Both the position numbers and the translations under genes were made by a program. 64,000 nt of DNA from Desulfobulbus sp. (GTDB lineage: Bacteria > Desulfobacterota > Desulfobulbia > Desulfobulbales > Desulfobulbaceae). This document shows, in pieces, positions 8,907 through 16,877 of the stretch. The notes under the pieces were generated by a model, which was not told the DNA's origin, made no database searches, and saw nothing but the letters and a program-made list of their open reading frames with translations. Every line of letters begins with the position of its first letter. The first letter of the stretch is position 1. The stretch spans positions 62,001 to 126,000 of the forward strand of contig JAITGO010000022.1 in assembly GCA_031280615.1 (NCBI GenBank). The letters are read 5' to 3'.

Positions 8907-8923
8907 TGGCATGGCTTTTGGTT
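8907..8923 (+). promoter_or_regulatory. Candidate sigma-54 (-24/-12) promoter
   Basis: TGGCATGGCTTTTGGTT matches the TGGCAC-N5-TTGCW consensus at most positions. GG at 8908-8909 and GG at 8920-8921 are separated by exactly 10 nt; the second should be GC in a perfect site. It points at the 9118 operon and away from the sigma-54 activator gene. Confidence 0.5.
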
Positions 8924-8983
8924 AATGCCAGACAGCTCGTTCACTCTCCGGGAACCGCTCTCCCCCGTTGCGTGCAGCCGGCT

Positions 8984-9023
8984 GATCTGAGCGCCCAGAA
9001 TCTCCCTCTGCCGCGCTCAGATC
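8984..9023 (+). promoter_or_regulatory. Long inverted repeat in the TauE operon leader
   Basis: GATCTGAGCGC (8984-8994) and GCGCTCAGATC (9013-9023) form a perfect 11-bp stem around an 18-nt loop that can pair further (CAGA with TCTG). It has no T run, so it is a leader structure or a protein-binding dyad rather than a terminator. Confidence 0.55.
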
Positions 9024-9117
9024 TTACTTGCGTTCTCATCGCGGATTGCTCGATTCGGACCGAACCGGAATGTGGTATCCGCGGACCACGACAAAGAACA
9101 CCCTGAGGAGGAAGAAG

Positions 9118-9414
9118 ATGAAACAACGTTTACAGAGGTTATGGTGGACAGTTCTGGGCCTGATTTTGTTCGCTCCCAGCCTGTCTCTGGCAGCGGGAGG
9201 CGGTGGCGCCCCCATCGTCATCGTGGCGGACACCCGCAAACTTGACGGCGTCATGGCGTGGTGGGCCAATCTCTACAACGAGAGCCACGTTCAGTTCGCC
9301 GTCCTGACCATCATCATCATCCCGGTAACCGGCGTCATTTTCGGTGTCCTGGCGGACGTCGTCATGAACTGGATCGGAATCGACCTGAAATCCCGCGAGC
9401 TGGCTGAACATTAA
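9118..9414 (+). CDS. Small membrane protein upstream of TauE/SafE transporter
   Basis: The 98-residue product starts at 9118 after a strong ribosome site (GAGGAGGAAGA). It has an N-terminal hydrophobic segment ending in LSLAAGGGG, which reads as a signal peptide or anchor, and a second membrane segment (LTIIIIPVTGVIFGVLADVV, about residues 61-80). It is separated by 21 nt from the transporter gene and was probably co-transcribed and co-evolved with it, for example as an accessory subunit. I do not recognise a named family. Confidence 0.75.
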   Translation: MKQRLQRLWWTVLGLILFAPSLSLAAGGGGAPIVIVADTRKLDGVMAWWANLYNESHVQFAVLTIIIIPVTGVIFGVLADVVMNWIGIDLKSRELAEH

Positions 9415-9435
9415 TCCTCGAAAAAGGAGCGACAC

Positions 9436-10491
9436 ATGGACTGGCTGTATATCCTCATGCCCATTGCGGGCGTTAAAATTTTCTGGCCCGGCCTGATCAT
9501 TCTCGGCGTCGGCGTCGGTATTATTGGTGGCTTTTTCGGCATGGGCGGCGCCTGGATGGTGACCCCCGGCCTCAACATCCTCGGTTTCCCCATGGCCTTC
9601 GCCATCGGTACCGACATCGCCCACATGGCTGGTAAATCGCTAATTTCAACAATGCGCCACGGCAAATTCGGCAACGTCGACTACAAGCTGGGCCTTATCA
9701 TGCTCGCGGGCACGGTCATCGGTTTCGAGGTCGGCGCCCAGATGGTCATGTGGCTCGAGCGAATCGGCTCGGTTGAAAAGGTCGTCCGCTGGCTCTATAT
9801 CGCCCTCCTGGCCCTGATCGCCTGGATGGTCTTCCACGATGTTGCCAAGCGGAGAGCCAAGGAAAAGGCCGCTGCTGCCATGGGCGAGAAGCTGGAAGCC
9901 GGCGCCACCGGCGTCGAGTGGCACAAGACGCTGCACAAAATCAAGATCCCGCCGATGGTGCATCTGCACGAAGCTGGCATCTACTGCTCCGCCTGGCTGC
10001 CCATTTTCGTCAGCTTCCTGACTGGCTGGCTGGCTGGTATCCTCGGTATCGGCGGCGGTTTGATCCGCATGCCCGCCCTGATCTACTTGGTTGGTTGCCC
10101 GACCCACGTCGCTGTCGGCACCGACCTGTTTGAGGTCGCCATCTCCGGTCTGTACGGCGCCCTGACCTACACCTACAAGGGACGTACCGAGCTGGTCGCG
10201 GCCATGATCATGCTGGTCGGCGCGGCAGTCGGCGCCCAGGTTGGCGCGGTCGCAACCAAATACATCAAGGGTTACGGCATTCGTATCGCCTTCGGTCTCG
10301 CGGTCGTCGGCTGCGCACTCTCCATCCTCATGAAGCTGGTCCAGCCGTGGGTACCGCAGTACAAGGCCGCGCTCGACGTCTCGTCGACCGTGCTGGTTCT
10401 CGGTCTGGTCAGCCTGATGTCGCTGTACATCTTCGTTCGGATGGTTGCCGGAGTGAAAGAAGAATTGCGCCGCAAGCAACAAAGCGCCTAA
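9436..10491 (+). CDS. TauE/SafE family anion exporter 1
   Basis: This 351-residue polytopic membrane protein has the two-fold repeat of the TauE/SafE family. Repeat 1 contains GGFFGMGGAWMVTPGLNI and GTDIAHM; repeat 2 contains ILGIGGGLIRMPALIYLVG and GTDLFEV. About eight membrane segments flank a central hydrophilic loop (about 130-190). Characterised relatives export sulfite, sulfoacetate or other small organic or sulfur anions; the substrate here cannot be read from sequence. An AAGGAG site lies 8 nt before the ATG. It follows a small membrane protein and precedes a lipoprotein, and it probably shares the candidate sigma-54 promoter at 8907. A second, longer paralogue is at 34013. Confidence 0.9.
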   Translation: MDWLYILMPIAGVKIFWPGLIILGVGVGIIGGFFGMGGAWMVTPGLNILGFPMAFAIGTDIAHMAGKSLISTMRHGKFGNVDYKLGLIMLAGTVIGFEVGAQMVMWLERIGSVEKVVRWLYIALLALIAWMVFHDVAKRRAKEKAAAAMGEKLEAGATGVEWHKTLHKIKIPPMVHLHEAGIYCSAWLPIFVSFLTGWLAGILGIGGGLIRMPALIYLVGCPTHVAVGTDLFEVAISGLYGALTYTYKGRTELVAAMIMLVGAAVGAQVGAVATKYIKGYGIRIAFGLAVVGCALSILMKLVQPWVPQYKAALDVSSTVLVLGLVSLMSLYIFVRMVAGVKEELRRKQQSA

Positions 10492-10521
10492 CCGCGTGAT
10501 TGGACAAAGGAGAACCTACTT

Positions 10522-11139
10522 ATGAAATGGACAAACATATTGCTTTCGCTGGCCGCCGCCTCGTTGGTCGTCTCGATCTCGGGATGCAACAAGGAAGACT
10601 ACCCCAAGGTTGAACAGGGGCGGACCATCGCCTTCAACAAAGACACCAGGGAAGTGACCCTGATCCACGACAGTGCCATGGATCCCCAGAAACCGGTCTA
10701 TGACGTCCTGCCGCCTTCGGTGTTCAAACTGCCGACCGATCCCGCGGAGACCGGCCCCGAGCCGAAACCCGGCCAGCGGATGAAACTGGACACCGACAAA
10801 AAAGTCATCGTCATATTCGACACCAAGACCCAAAAGATGGTAAACATACCGATCACGATTCTTGACCTGCAGCAGTCCATCGGCAAGGAACACCCGTTGG
10901 TTTATGACAAGGACGCCAAGAAGGCCAAGAAATTCCCGGTAGTTGACAAGGACAAGAAGAGCGTGACCATCTATTCCGGCCGCCAGAGGATGCTCTGCAC
11001 CTTCTCGGTACCGGATGAGTACATCGGCTACCCGGAAAGCACCTGGGACGCTGGCGACGAAGTGCGGCTGACCTACAGGACCCCGGGCCAGTCCCTGCGC
11101 TTCATGAACATCTCCAAGACCGATATTTTCAAGAGATAA
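10522..11139 (+). CDS. Lipoprotein, DUF4881-like, in TauE operon
   Basis: The 205-residue product has a lipoprotein signal (LVVSISGCNK, with ISGC as the lipobox and Cys at 23). The mature part is beta-rich and Lys-rich, with repeated short strands (KLDTDKKVIVIFDT, VDKDKKSVTIYSG). It resembles the DUF4881 lipoproteins that I associate with sulfate reducers; that assignment is from memory of the family and is tentative. It starts after GGAGAA and lies 30 nt after the transporter, so it is probably a periplasmic partner of TauE 1, or a periplasmic binding or quality-control factor. Confidence 0.7.
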   Translation: MKWTNILLSLAAASLVVSISGCNKEDYPKVEQGRTIAFNKDTREVTLIHDSAMDPQKPVYDVLPPSVFKLPTDPAETGPEPKPGQRMKLDTDKKVIVIFDTKTQKMVNIPITILDLQQSIGKEHPLVYDKDAKKAKKFPVVDKDKKSVTIYSGRQRMLCTFSVPDEYIGYPESTWDAGDEVRLTYRTPGQSLRFMNISKTDIFKR

Positions 11140-11166
11140 CGCTTCAACATCGAGCATCACCAGTAC

Positions 11167-11194
11167 CCGCGGGCGAAGCACGCTTCGCCCGCGG
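11167..11194 (+). terminator. Intercistronic hairpin, possible attenuator or mRNA stabiliser
   Basis: A perfect 12-bp stem (CCGCGGGCGAAG and CTTCGCCCGCGG) has a 4-nt loop and is followed by only CTTTC. It sits between the lipoprotein and the next gene, so it may reduce read-through or protect the 3' end of the upstream message. Confidence 0.55.
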
Positions 11195-11212
11195 CTTTCG
11201 TGGAGGCAGACC

Positions 11213-11434
11213 ATGTCGGAATACAAATTCTTTTTACTGCACAAGCTGCTGGTTCTAAGCGTCAACATTCTGGTGCTCACCGCCCTGTTCATCGCTATGT
11301 ACCGGGCCTCGCTCTTTCCGGACGATTTCACCCCCACTTTTTTCAAGACCATTTTCCTTCTGCTCGTTCCCACCTTTTGCCTCGGCTTCATCGGCAAACG
11401 TCTGCTCGGCAAGCGCCGTCCGGCCCTGATATGA
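11213..11434 (+). CDS. Small two-helix membrane protein
   Basis: This 73-residue product has two hydrophobic segments (LLVLSVNILVLTALFIAMY, about 12-30, and FKTIFLLLVPTFCLGFIG, about 44-61) and a basic C-terminus. GTGGAGG lies 8 nt before the ATG. Its stop overlaps the start of the next gene by 4 nt (ATGA), so the two are translationally coupled. The family is not recognised. Confidence 0.7.
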   Translation: MSEYKFFLLHKLLVLSVNILVLTALFIAMYRASLFPDDFTPTFFKTIFLLLVPTFCLGFIGKRLLGKRRPALI

Positions 11435-12255
11435 TCGCCGGCGCCCGGTACGTTCTTTGGCAAAAACGCACCGGCGTATTGGCCATGGTGCTTTTGGTCG
11501 GGGCCTTGCTGGCCCTGGCCGATGCTCTGGTCGGCGGCTTCGGCGGCTCCCGCGGGATCGTCGAACTCATGCCGGACACCCGCTACCAGATCAGCGGCCC
11601 CATGCCTCCGCGCACCGATGCGATCAAGGATTTCGTCATCGAAGGCCAGCCGCAAGACGGTTCGGTCCGGATTTCGCCCGAAACCGTGTTTACCGGCTAC
11701 TGGCTCGGCGGCAGCATGTGGCGCGGCCTCATCGTGATTGCCCCGGATGCCCGGGAAGGCGATTATGTCCTCATCGTCAAGGATCGCTTCGGAGAGAAAC
11801 AAAACCCGAGCCTGGTGTTCCACGTGCGGATCTGGCCCGATCAGGAAACGCTGAACGCCCACTCCGCCTCCTTTCTCACCCGGAAGACCGGCCAGAGCCC
11901 CTACCTTTTCGCCGTTACCTTGGCAATCGGCGGCCTTTTGGCCTGCGGCGCCAACTTTCTTTTCGGCAGGCTGTGGGCACGCCACCTCAAGCTCCATAAC
12001 TGCGGCGAGATCTATAAGTTGCGGCGGACCGGGCAGAAAACGGAAATCACCAGCGAACTCCCCTGCGGCGACCTCCTGCACCCCGGCATGGAAGGAGCCG
12101 TCTACCGCGCCACCGGCGAGCGCCTCTGCTCGGCCCAGATCGTTCGCTGCGAAAACGGCGAGGTCCTGATGGTGGTCGAGGACTCCCCCGAACTCGTCCG
12201 TCTGGGTGACGTGGCCTGCGCCTTTCCCGAGGCCATCGCGGCCGCAGCAGAGTGA
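11431..12255 (+). CDS. Bitopic membrane protein of unknown function
   Basis: The start at 11431 gives a 274-residue protein in ATGA overlap with the preceding gene. A membrane helix lies at about 14-33 (MVLLVGALLALADALVG) and a second at about 155-175 (FAVTLAIGGLLACGANFLFG). The 120 residues between them form a likely periplasmic beta domain; the C-terminal 90 residues are cytoplasmic (GEIYKLRRTGQKTEI, GMEGAVYRATGER). It ends the first TauE operon; a hairpin and a new promoter follow. No family is recognised; coupling to the 73-residue protein suggests a complex with it. Confidence 0.7.
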   Translation: MIAGARYVLWQKRTGVLAMVLLVGALLALADALVGGFGGSRGIVELMPDTRYQISGPMPPRTDAIKDFVIEGQPQDGSVRISPETVFTGYWLGGSMWRGLIVIAPDAREGDYVLIVKDRFGEKQNPSLVFHVRIWPDQETLNAHSASFLTRKTGQSPYLFAVTLAIGGLLACGANFLFGRLWARHLKLHNCGEIYKLRRTGQKTEITSELPCGDLLHPGMEGAVYRATGERLCSAQIVRCENGEVLMVVEDSPELVRLGDVACAFPEAIAAAAE

Positions 12256-12280
12256 GGCCCTTGCCCTTCAGGAAAAGTCA

Positions 12281-12309
12281 TTGACAACCTCCGGCATGCT
12301 TTGTAGTGA
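12281..12309 (+). promoter_or_regulatory. Candidate sigma-70 promoter for the kinase operon
   Basis: TTGACA (12281-12286), a 17-nt spacer and TAGTGA (12304-12309) form a plausible promoter in front of a short leader reading frame and the kinase gene at 12438. Confidence 0.45.
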
Positions 12310-12329
12310 TTACAGGAGGATAACAAATA

Positions 12330-12350
12330 ATGGCACTGGAGCATACATGA
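12330..12350 (+). CDS. Possible 6-residue leader peptide (MALEHT)
   Basis: AGGAGG (12314-12319) is spaced 10 nt from an ATG that encodes MALEHT and a stop at 12348-12350. The stop codon lies at the base of the hairpin that follows. This is an arrangement used in translational attenuation, but a chance reading frame is possible. Confidence 0.3.
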   Translation: MALEHT

Positions 12351-12380
12351 ACGGACCCCACGGGTCCCGTTCCCCTTTTC
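12349..12380 (+). terminator. Hairpin with short T run between leader and kinase operon
   Basis: GAACGG-A-CCC (12349-12358) pairs with GGG-T-CCCGTTC (12362-12372) with one bulge, and CCCCTTTTCC follows. It could terminate the upstream operon or attenuate the kinase operon. Confidence 0.45.
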
Positions 12381-12437
12381 CTCCTACCGACCAGACCGCC
12401 TGCGCAATCTGACCGGAATCGGCACAACAAGACCGCC

Positions 12438-14129
12438 ATGGAACGAAATTATCGCAAACTTTGGTGGCAGCATTGCCTGGCCATCATCGGTTTTTCCGTT
12501 ATCCCGCTGCTCATCGTCAACTATTCCCTCTACAAGCTGTTCGACAGGATCTATACCGAAAAGGTCATGGACAGCCTGCGCAGCGAAGTCGAAAACCGCC
12601 GCGACTCCATCGATCTCTTCTTCAGGGAGCGCATCGCCCAGCTCTATACCATCGCCAATACCAACACCTTCCAGCAGATGACCGACGAGGGGTACCTCAA
12701 CCGGATCTTCGAAATCATGCATGCCAAGTCCGATTCGTACATGGACATCGGCGTCATCGACAACGAAGGCAGGCACCTCGCCTACGTGGGTCCGTATTAC
12801 GAGATGCTCAAGCAGGTCAACTACAAGAACGAATTCTGGTTCAACGCGGTCAAGGCCAACGGCCTGTACATCAGCGACATCTTCATGGGCTTTCGCAAGG
12901 TGCCGCATTTCATCATCGCGGTCATGGTCCGCGAAAAGAACACCTCCTGGATTCTCCGGGTGACCATCAACCTGAAAAATATCGACGATATCGTGCAAAA
13001 GGCCTGGGCTGGCACCTTGAGCGACGCGTTTATCGTCAACAAGAAAAACGTGCTCCAGACCCGTCCCAGGTTTGGCGGCAACTTCCTCGAAGTTCCGGCA
13101 TTTCCCGAATACATGTCGGATTCGCTGAAATCCCATCCCTACCCCGACTACAGCGCGACGGTGGCCACCAAGCTGGAGCGGGTGACCTACAGCGGCATGG
13201 ACGCCTTCTTTGCCGCCGTGCCCATCGACAGCACCAAATGGATCCTGGTCATCAAGGAAAATCCCGATGAAATCCTCACGCCGCTGGCAAAGGGACAGCA
13301 CTGGATGCTGCTGCTCACGGCGGCCGGCTTGGCGATCATCGCCACCGGAGCGGCCCTGTTCACCAATACCCTGATCAACCGGATCAAGGAAACGGATCGG
13401 GAAAACGATACCAATTCCGACATGCTCCTCCAGGCCAACAAGATGATCGCGCTCTCCAAGATGGCGGCCGGCATCGCCCACGAAGTCAACAACCCGCTGG
13501 CGTCCATTGCCGAAAAGGCCGGCTGGCTGAAGGATCTCCTGGCCGAGGAAGACATTGCCGGCAGCGCGAATTTCGCCGAGTTCAACGAATCGGTCGACAA
13601 GATCGAGCAGCATGTCGCCCGGGCGCGGAAAATCATTCACAACCTGCTCGGATTCGCCCGCCGGATGGAACCGGCCAAGGAAAAAATCAACGTCAACAAC
13701 CTGCTCGACGAAACCGCCGGCTTCCTGGAAAACGAGGCCCGCTACGTCAACATCCGGATCGATAAGCAATACGAGGACAACGTGCCGGTGATTACCAGCG
13801 ATTTGTCCCAGATCCAGCAGGTGGTGCTCAATCTGCTCAACAATGCCATCGATGCCATCGGCCATGACGGCACCGTCACGGTGTCCAGCCACTACCACGA
13901 AAAAACCAGCGAGGTGGAGATCAACGTCGCCGATACCGGCAAGGGCATCGCCGAGAACGATCTGAACAAGATTTTCGACCCGTTCTTCACGACCAAGGAG
14001 GTCGGCAAGGGGACGGGTCTCGGCCTGTCGATTTCCTACAGCATCATCGAGAAATTGGGCGGCAAGATGAAAGTACAGAGCAAGGTAGGCAAGGGAACGG
14101 TTTTCACCATTCTTTTGCCCAAACATTGA
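12438..14129 (+). CDS. Sensor histidine kinase 1, double-Cache periplasmic sensor
   Basis: This 563-residue kinase has helices at about 13-33 and 292-313 flanking a periplasmic sensor of about 255 residues. The sensor carries YVGPYYEM and [15 protein letters not shown], a signature repeated in the other three kinases of this cluster. The transmitter has the H box [14 protein letters not shown] (His 348), N box [26 protein letters not shown] and GTGLGLSIS, so autophosphorylation is expected. There is no HAMP or PAS domain of note. Its receiver gene follows after 9 nt. An upstream leader peptide and hairpin may regulate it. The kinase family is clear; the ligand is unknown. Confidence 0.93.
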   Translation: MERNYRKLWWQHCLAIIGFSVIPLLIVNYSLYKLFDRIYTEKVMDSLRSEVENRRDSIDLFFRERIAQLYTIANTNTFQQMTDEGYLNRIFEIMHAKSDSYMDIGVIDNEGRHLAYVGPYYEMLKQVNYKNEFWFNAVKANGLYISDIFMGFRKVPHFIIAVMVREKNTSWILRVTINLKNIDDIVQKAWAGTLSDAFIVNKKNVLQTRPRFGGNFLEVPAFPEYMSDSLKSHPYPDYSATVATKLERVTYSGMDAFFAAVPIDSTKWILVIKENPDEILTPLAKGQHWMLLLTAAGLAIIATGAALFTNTLINRIKETDRENDTNSDMLLQANKMIALSKMAAGIAHEVNNPLASIAEKAGWLKDLLAEEDIAGSANFAEFNESVDKIEQHVARARKIIHNLLGFARRMEPAKEKINVNNLLDETAGFLENEARYVNIRIDKQYEDNVPVITSDLSQIQQVVLNLLNNAIDAIGHDGTVTVSSHYHEKTSEVEINVADTGKGIAENDLNKIFDPFFTTKEVGKGTGLGLSISYSIIEKLGGKMKVQSKVGKGTVFTILLPKH

Positions 14130-14138
14130 AGGGAGACG

Positions 14139-14522
14139 ATGGATACATTGCGGGTGTTGATTGTTGACGACGAGGACGATTTTCGGGAGACCATAGTCAA
14201 GCGGCTGAATGCACGAAAAATCCAGTCAGAAGGCGCCGCCAGCGGCGTCAAGGCTCTGGAGGTGCTCAAGGACAAGGATTTCGACGTCATTGTCCTGGAT
14301 GTCAAGATGCCGGACATGGACGGCATCGAAACCCTGCGGCATATCAAGAAGCTCAAGCCCGAGACCGAGGTCATCATGCTGACCGGCCACGCCTCGGTGG
14401 AGTTCGGCCTCAAGGGGATGCAACTCGGCGCCTTCGATTACGTCATGAAGCCGGCGCCGCTCAACGAACTGCTCGACACCATCGGCCAGGCCTACAACAA
14501 AAAACGCGGGTTGATCCACTGA
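14139..14522 (+). CDS. Receiver-only response regulator 1
   Basis: The 127-residue protein is a single CheY-like receiver: acidic pair D10-D11, phospho-acceptor D54 (IVLDVKMPDMDG), T82 (MLTGHAS) and K104 (YVMKPA). It ends about 20 residues after the last helix, so there is no output domain. AAGGGAG lies close to the ATG, and the gene directly follows sensor kinase 1, which is its likely partner. How the signal leaves it is unclear: a phosphorelay, direct protein contact, or control of the PEP-synthase-like proteins encoded downstream. Confidence 0.93.
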   Translation: MDTLRVLIVDDEDDFRETIVKRLNARKIQSEGAASGVKALEVLKDKDFDVIVLDVKMPDMDGIETLRHIKKLKPETEVIMLTGHASVEFGLKGMQLGAFDYVMKPAPLNELLDTIGQAYNKKRGLIH

Positions 14523-14631
14523 TCCCCGTGCATGCGCGGCAACGGATGTCCGGCGGACGAGAGATCGCCCGGATGGCCGCAGCCCACGCCTGGTGCCATT
14601 GCCCCGTGACTGAAAAGGCAGAGAATACGCT

Positions 14632-16422
14632 ATGAGAGTCTGGGATACCAGTCATCTGCTCGACGATATACCGGCTCATAAGCAGGCCTCGGCCGAACAT
14701 GTCTACGACCCTGCCGACAGCCAGGCCAACCTGTACCGTATCAGGTTCCATTTCAAGCAGCTCCAGGCCCGCCTGATCCTCGGCCTGGTCTTGGGATTTC
14801 TTTTGCCCAATGCCCTGCTTTCCGCCTATTTTCACTTCCAGTTCACCCATACCTTGAAGGAAAGCGCCAAGCTCAGCCTGGCGGCGGTCGCGGAAAGCCA
14901 AAAAAACACCATCGACCTGTATCTCCAGGAACGGGTGGTCAATCTCTACAACCTGTTCCACAGCAAGGATTTCTCGCTCAATCCCACCCAGGAGCAGATG
15001 GACACCTTGCTGGCCAACCTGAAGCACTTCAACGACGGCTTTGTCGACGTCGGCTTTTTCGATCCCAAGGGCGTTCAGATCGCCTATGCCGGCCCCTTCC
15101 ATGCGCTGCTCGGCATGGACTACAGCCACGAGTCCTGGTATCGCAATCTGCTGGAGGACCACAGGAACTACCTGATCAGCGATATCTATCTGGGATTCCG
15201 TAAAATACCCCACTTCACCATCGCCATCAAGCAGGTGTTCGACAACCAAACCTACATGATGCGCGCCTCGCTCGACCCGGATAAATTCTATATTTTCCTG
15301 CGAGCCATCAGCCAGGGCAAGGAGGTAGAATCGACCTTGATCAACCACGAGGGGATCTACCAGGTGGTCGATCCCGGCCGCAGCCAGTTCCCCAACCGCA
15401 GCGACTTTATCCCGCCGACGGCCTCGCCGGCCGGGGTGGAGGAATTCGAACGCGACGACCAGAAAATGCTGGTGGCCTTTACCCCGATTAAGGAAACCCC
15501 TTGGACTCTGCTGGCCATGCAGCCGGTGTCGGTGGCCCAGGCCGGCATGATCAAGGCCAGGCTGGTACTGACCATCAGTTTGGTCGTCATCAGCTTATTG
15601 CTCTCCGCCATAATCTTTTTCACCATCAAGCGGCTGGTCGACCGGGCCCGGCGCATGGCCGAAAAAGGGCAGCAGCTTCAGGAGATGCTGGCCCACGCCT
15701 CCAAGCTGGCCTCCATCGGCGAGCTGGCGGCGGGTGTGGCCCACGAGATCAACAATCCCTTGGCGATCATCATGGCCACCAGCGGCGTCATCCGCGACAT
15801 GCTCAACCCGGAATTCGAGCTCGACCACAGTCCGGAGGCCATTTACAAGGAGCTGTCGGTGATCGACACCGCCGCCAACCGGGCCAAGGGCATCACCCGC
15901 AAATTGCAGGATATGGGCAAAAGCCGGGTGCCCAGCGTGGTGGAATGCGATGTCAACGCCCTGCTCGGCGAAGTGGTGGCCAGCTTGAAAAAGGTGGAAC
16001 TCAAGCCCAAGCATATCGAAATCGCCAACAATCTGGCCTCGGACCTGCCACGCATCTTCGCCGAGCCCGAACCGCTCCGCCAGGTATTTGCCAATATCCT
16101 GATCAACGCCAGCGACGCCATCGACGACAAGGGCACGATCAGCATCACCACCGAAGCCAAGGAAGACACGATCCTGGTGACCATCACCGACAGCGGCCGG
16201 GGCATTCCGCCCGAGAATCTGCCCCGGATTTTCAACCCGTTCTTCACCACCAAGGGCGGAGGACGGGGCACCGGCCTGGGCCTGAGCATCGCGGCGAGCA
16301 TTGTCAAGTACTTGGGCGGCGTCATCAGGGTGAACAGCATTCCGGGGACAGGCAGTTCGTTCACCATCCTGCTCCCCATCAACGCGCAGGCGCAAAAAAC
16401 GATTAAACAACACGACAAATAA
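14632..16422 (+). CDS. Sensor histidine kinase 2, double-Cache periplasmic sensor
   Basis: This 596-residue kinase has a cytoplasmic N-terminal extension of about 45 residues, helices at about 47-68 and 311-332, and a periplasmic Cache-type sensor with YAGPFHAL and LISDIYLGFRKIPHF. The transmitter has the H box [14 protein letters not shown] (His 371), N box NILINASDAID, DSGRGIP, FNPFFTTK and GTGLGLSIA. It is paired with receiver 2 after a 9-nt gap. The N-terminal extension is longer than in the other kinases here, but the first in-frame ATG with a fair ribosome site is at 14632. Confidence 0.92.
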   Translation: MRVWDTSHLLDDIPAHKQASAEHVYDPADSQANLYRIRFHFKQLQARLILGLVLGFLLPNALLSAYFHFQFTHTLKESAKLSLAAVAESQKNTIDLYLQERVVNLYNLFHSKDFSLNPTQEQMDTLLANLKHFNDGFVDVGFFDPKGVQIAYAGPFHALLGMDYSHESWYRNLLEDHRNYLISDIYLGFRKIPHFTIAIKQVFDNQTYMMRASLDPDKFYIFLRAISQGKEVESTLINHEGIYQVVDPGRSQFPNRSDFIPPTASPAGVEEFERDDQKMLVAFTPIKETPWTLLAMQPVSVAQAGMIKARLVLTISLVVISLLLSAIIFFTIKRLVDRARRMAEKGQQLQEMLAHASKLASIGELAAGVAHEINNPLAIIMATSGVIRDMLNPEFELDHSPEAIYKELSVIDTAANRAKGITRKLQDMGKSRVPSVVECDVNALLGEVVASLKKVELKPKHIEIANNLASDLPRIFAEPEPLRQVFANILINASDAIDDKGTISITTEAKEDTILVTITDSGRGIPPENLPRIFNPFFTTKGGGRGTGLGLSIAASIVKYLGGVIRVNSIPGTGSSFTILLPINAQAQKTIKQHDK

Positions 16423-16431
16423 ACGCTGGTT

Positions 16432-16848
16432 ATGGATAAAAAACAACGAGAATTCAAAGTATTGCTAGTTGACGACGAAGATATTTTCCGCGAGGCCACG
16501 GCACGTCAGCTGTCGGTGCGGGGCTTTATCGTGCTCACCGCCGACAGCGGCGAGGCTGCGGTCGAATCCGTCAAGAACGATCCGCCGGAAGTGGTGGTGC
16601 TCGATCAGCAGATGCCGGGGATGCACGGTTCCGACACCTTCATCGCCATCAAGAAGATCGACCCGCTGATCGAGGTGATCATGCTCACCGGCAACACCAG
16701 CGTGGACAACGCCATCGAGCTGATGCAGATGGGCACCTTCGACTACCTGATGAAGCCGATCAACATCGACGAACTCCTCTACAAGATCGAGGACGCCTAC
16801 ACCCGGAAAAAACTCAACGAAAAGCAGCAACGGGAAGCGGGGCAATGA
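16432..16848 (+). CDS. Receiver-only response regulator 2
   Basis: This 138-residue CheY-like receiver has D14-D15, phospho-acceptor D58 (VVVLDQQMPGMHG), T in MLTGNTS and K in YLMKPI. The DxxMPGMxG loop has His in place of the usual Asp after GM. There is no output domain; the basic tail is short (RKKLNEKQQREAGQ). It lies between sensor kinase 2 and the first PEP-synthase-like gene, 29 nt from the latter, so the three are probably one transcript. Confidence 0.92.
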   Translation: MDKKQREFKVLLVDDEDIFREATARQLSVRGFIVLTADSGEAAVESVKNDPPEVVVLDQQMPGMHGSDTFIAIKKIDPLIEVIMLTGNTSVDNAIELMQMGTFDYLMKPINIDELLYKIEDAYTRKKLNEKQQREAGQ

Positions 16849-16877
16849 GCCTCCGCCATTGCTGACAAGGGCGATTC

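Larger units (their letters stand above)
8777..9117. promoter_or_regulatory. Divergent regulatory region between activator and TauE operon
   Basis: This 341-bp gap holds a tandem AAAAGCGC repeat, a sigma-54-like promoter and a large inverted repeat (each listed separately), then a strong ribosome site (GAGGAGGAAG) before 9118. No additional gene is seen. Confidence 0.6.
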
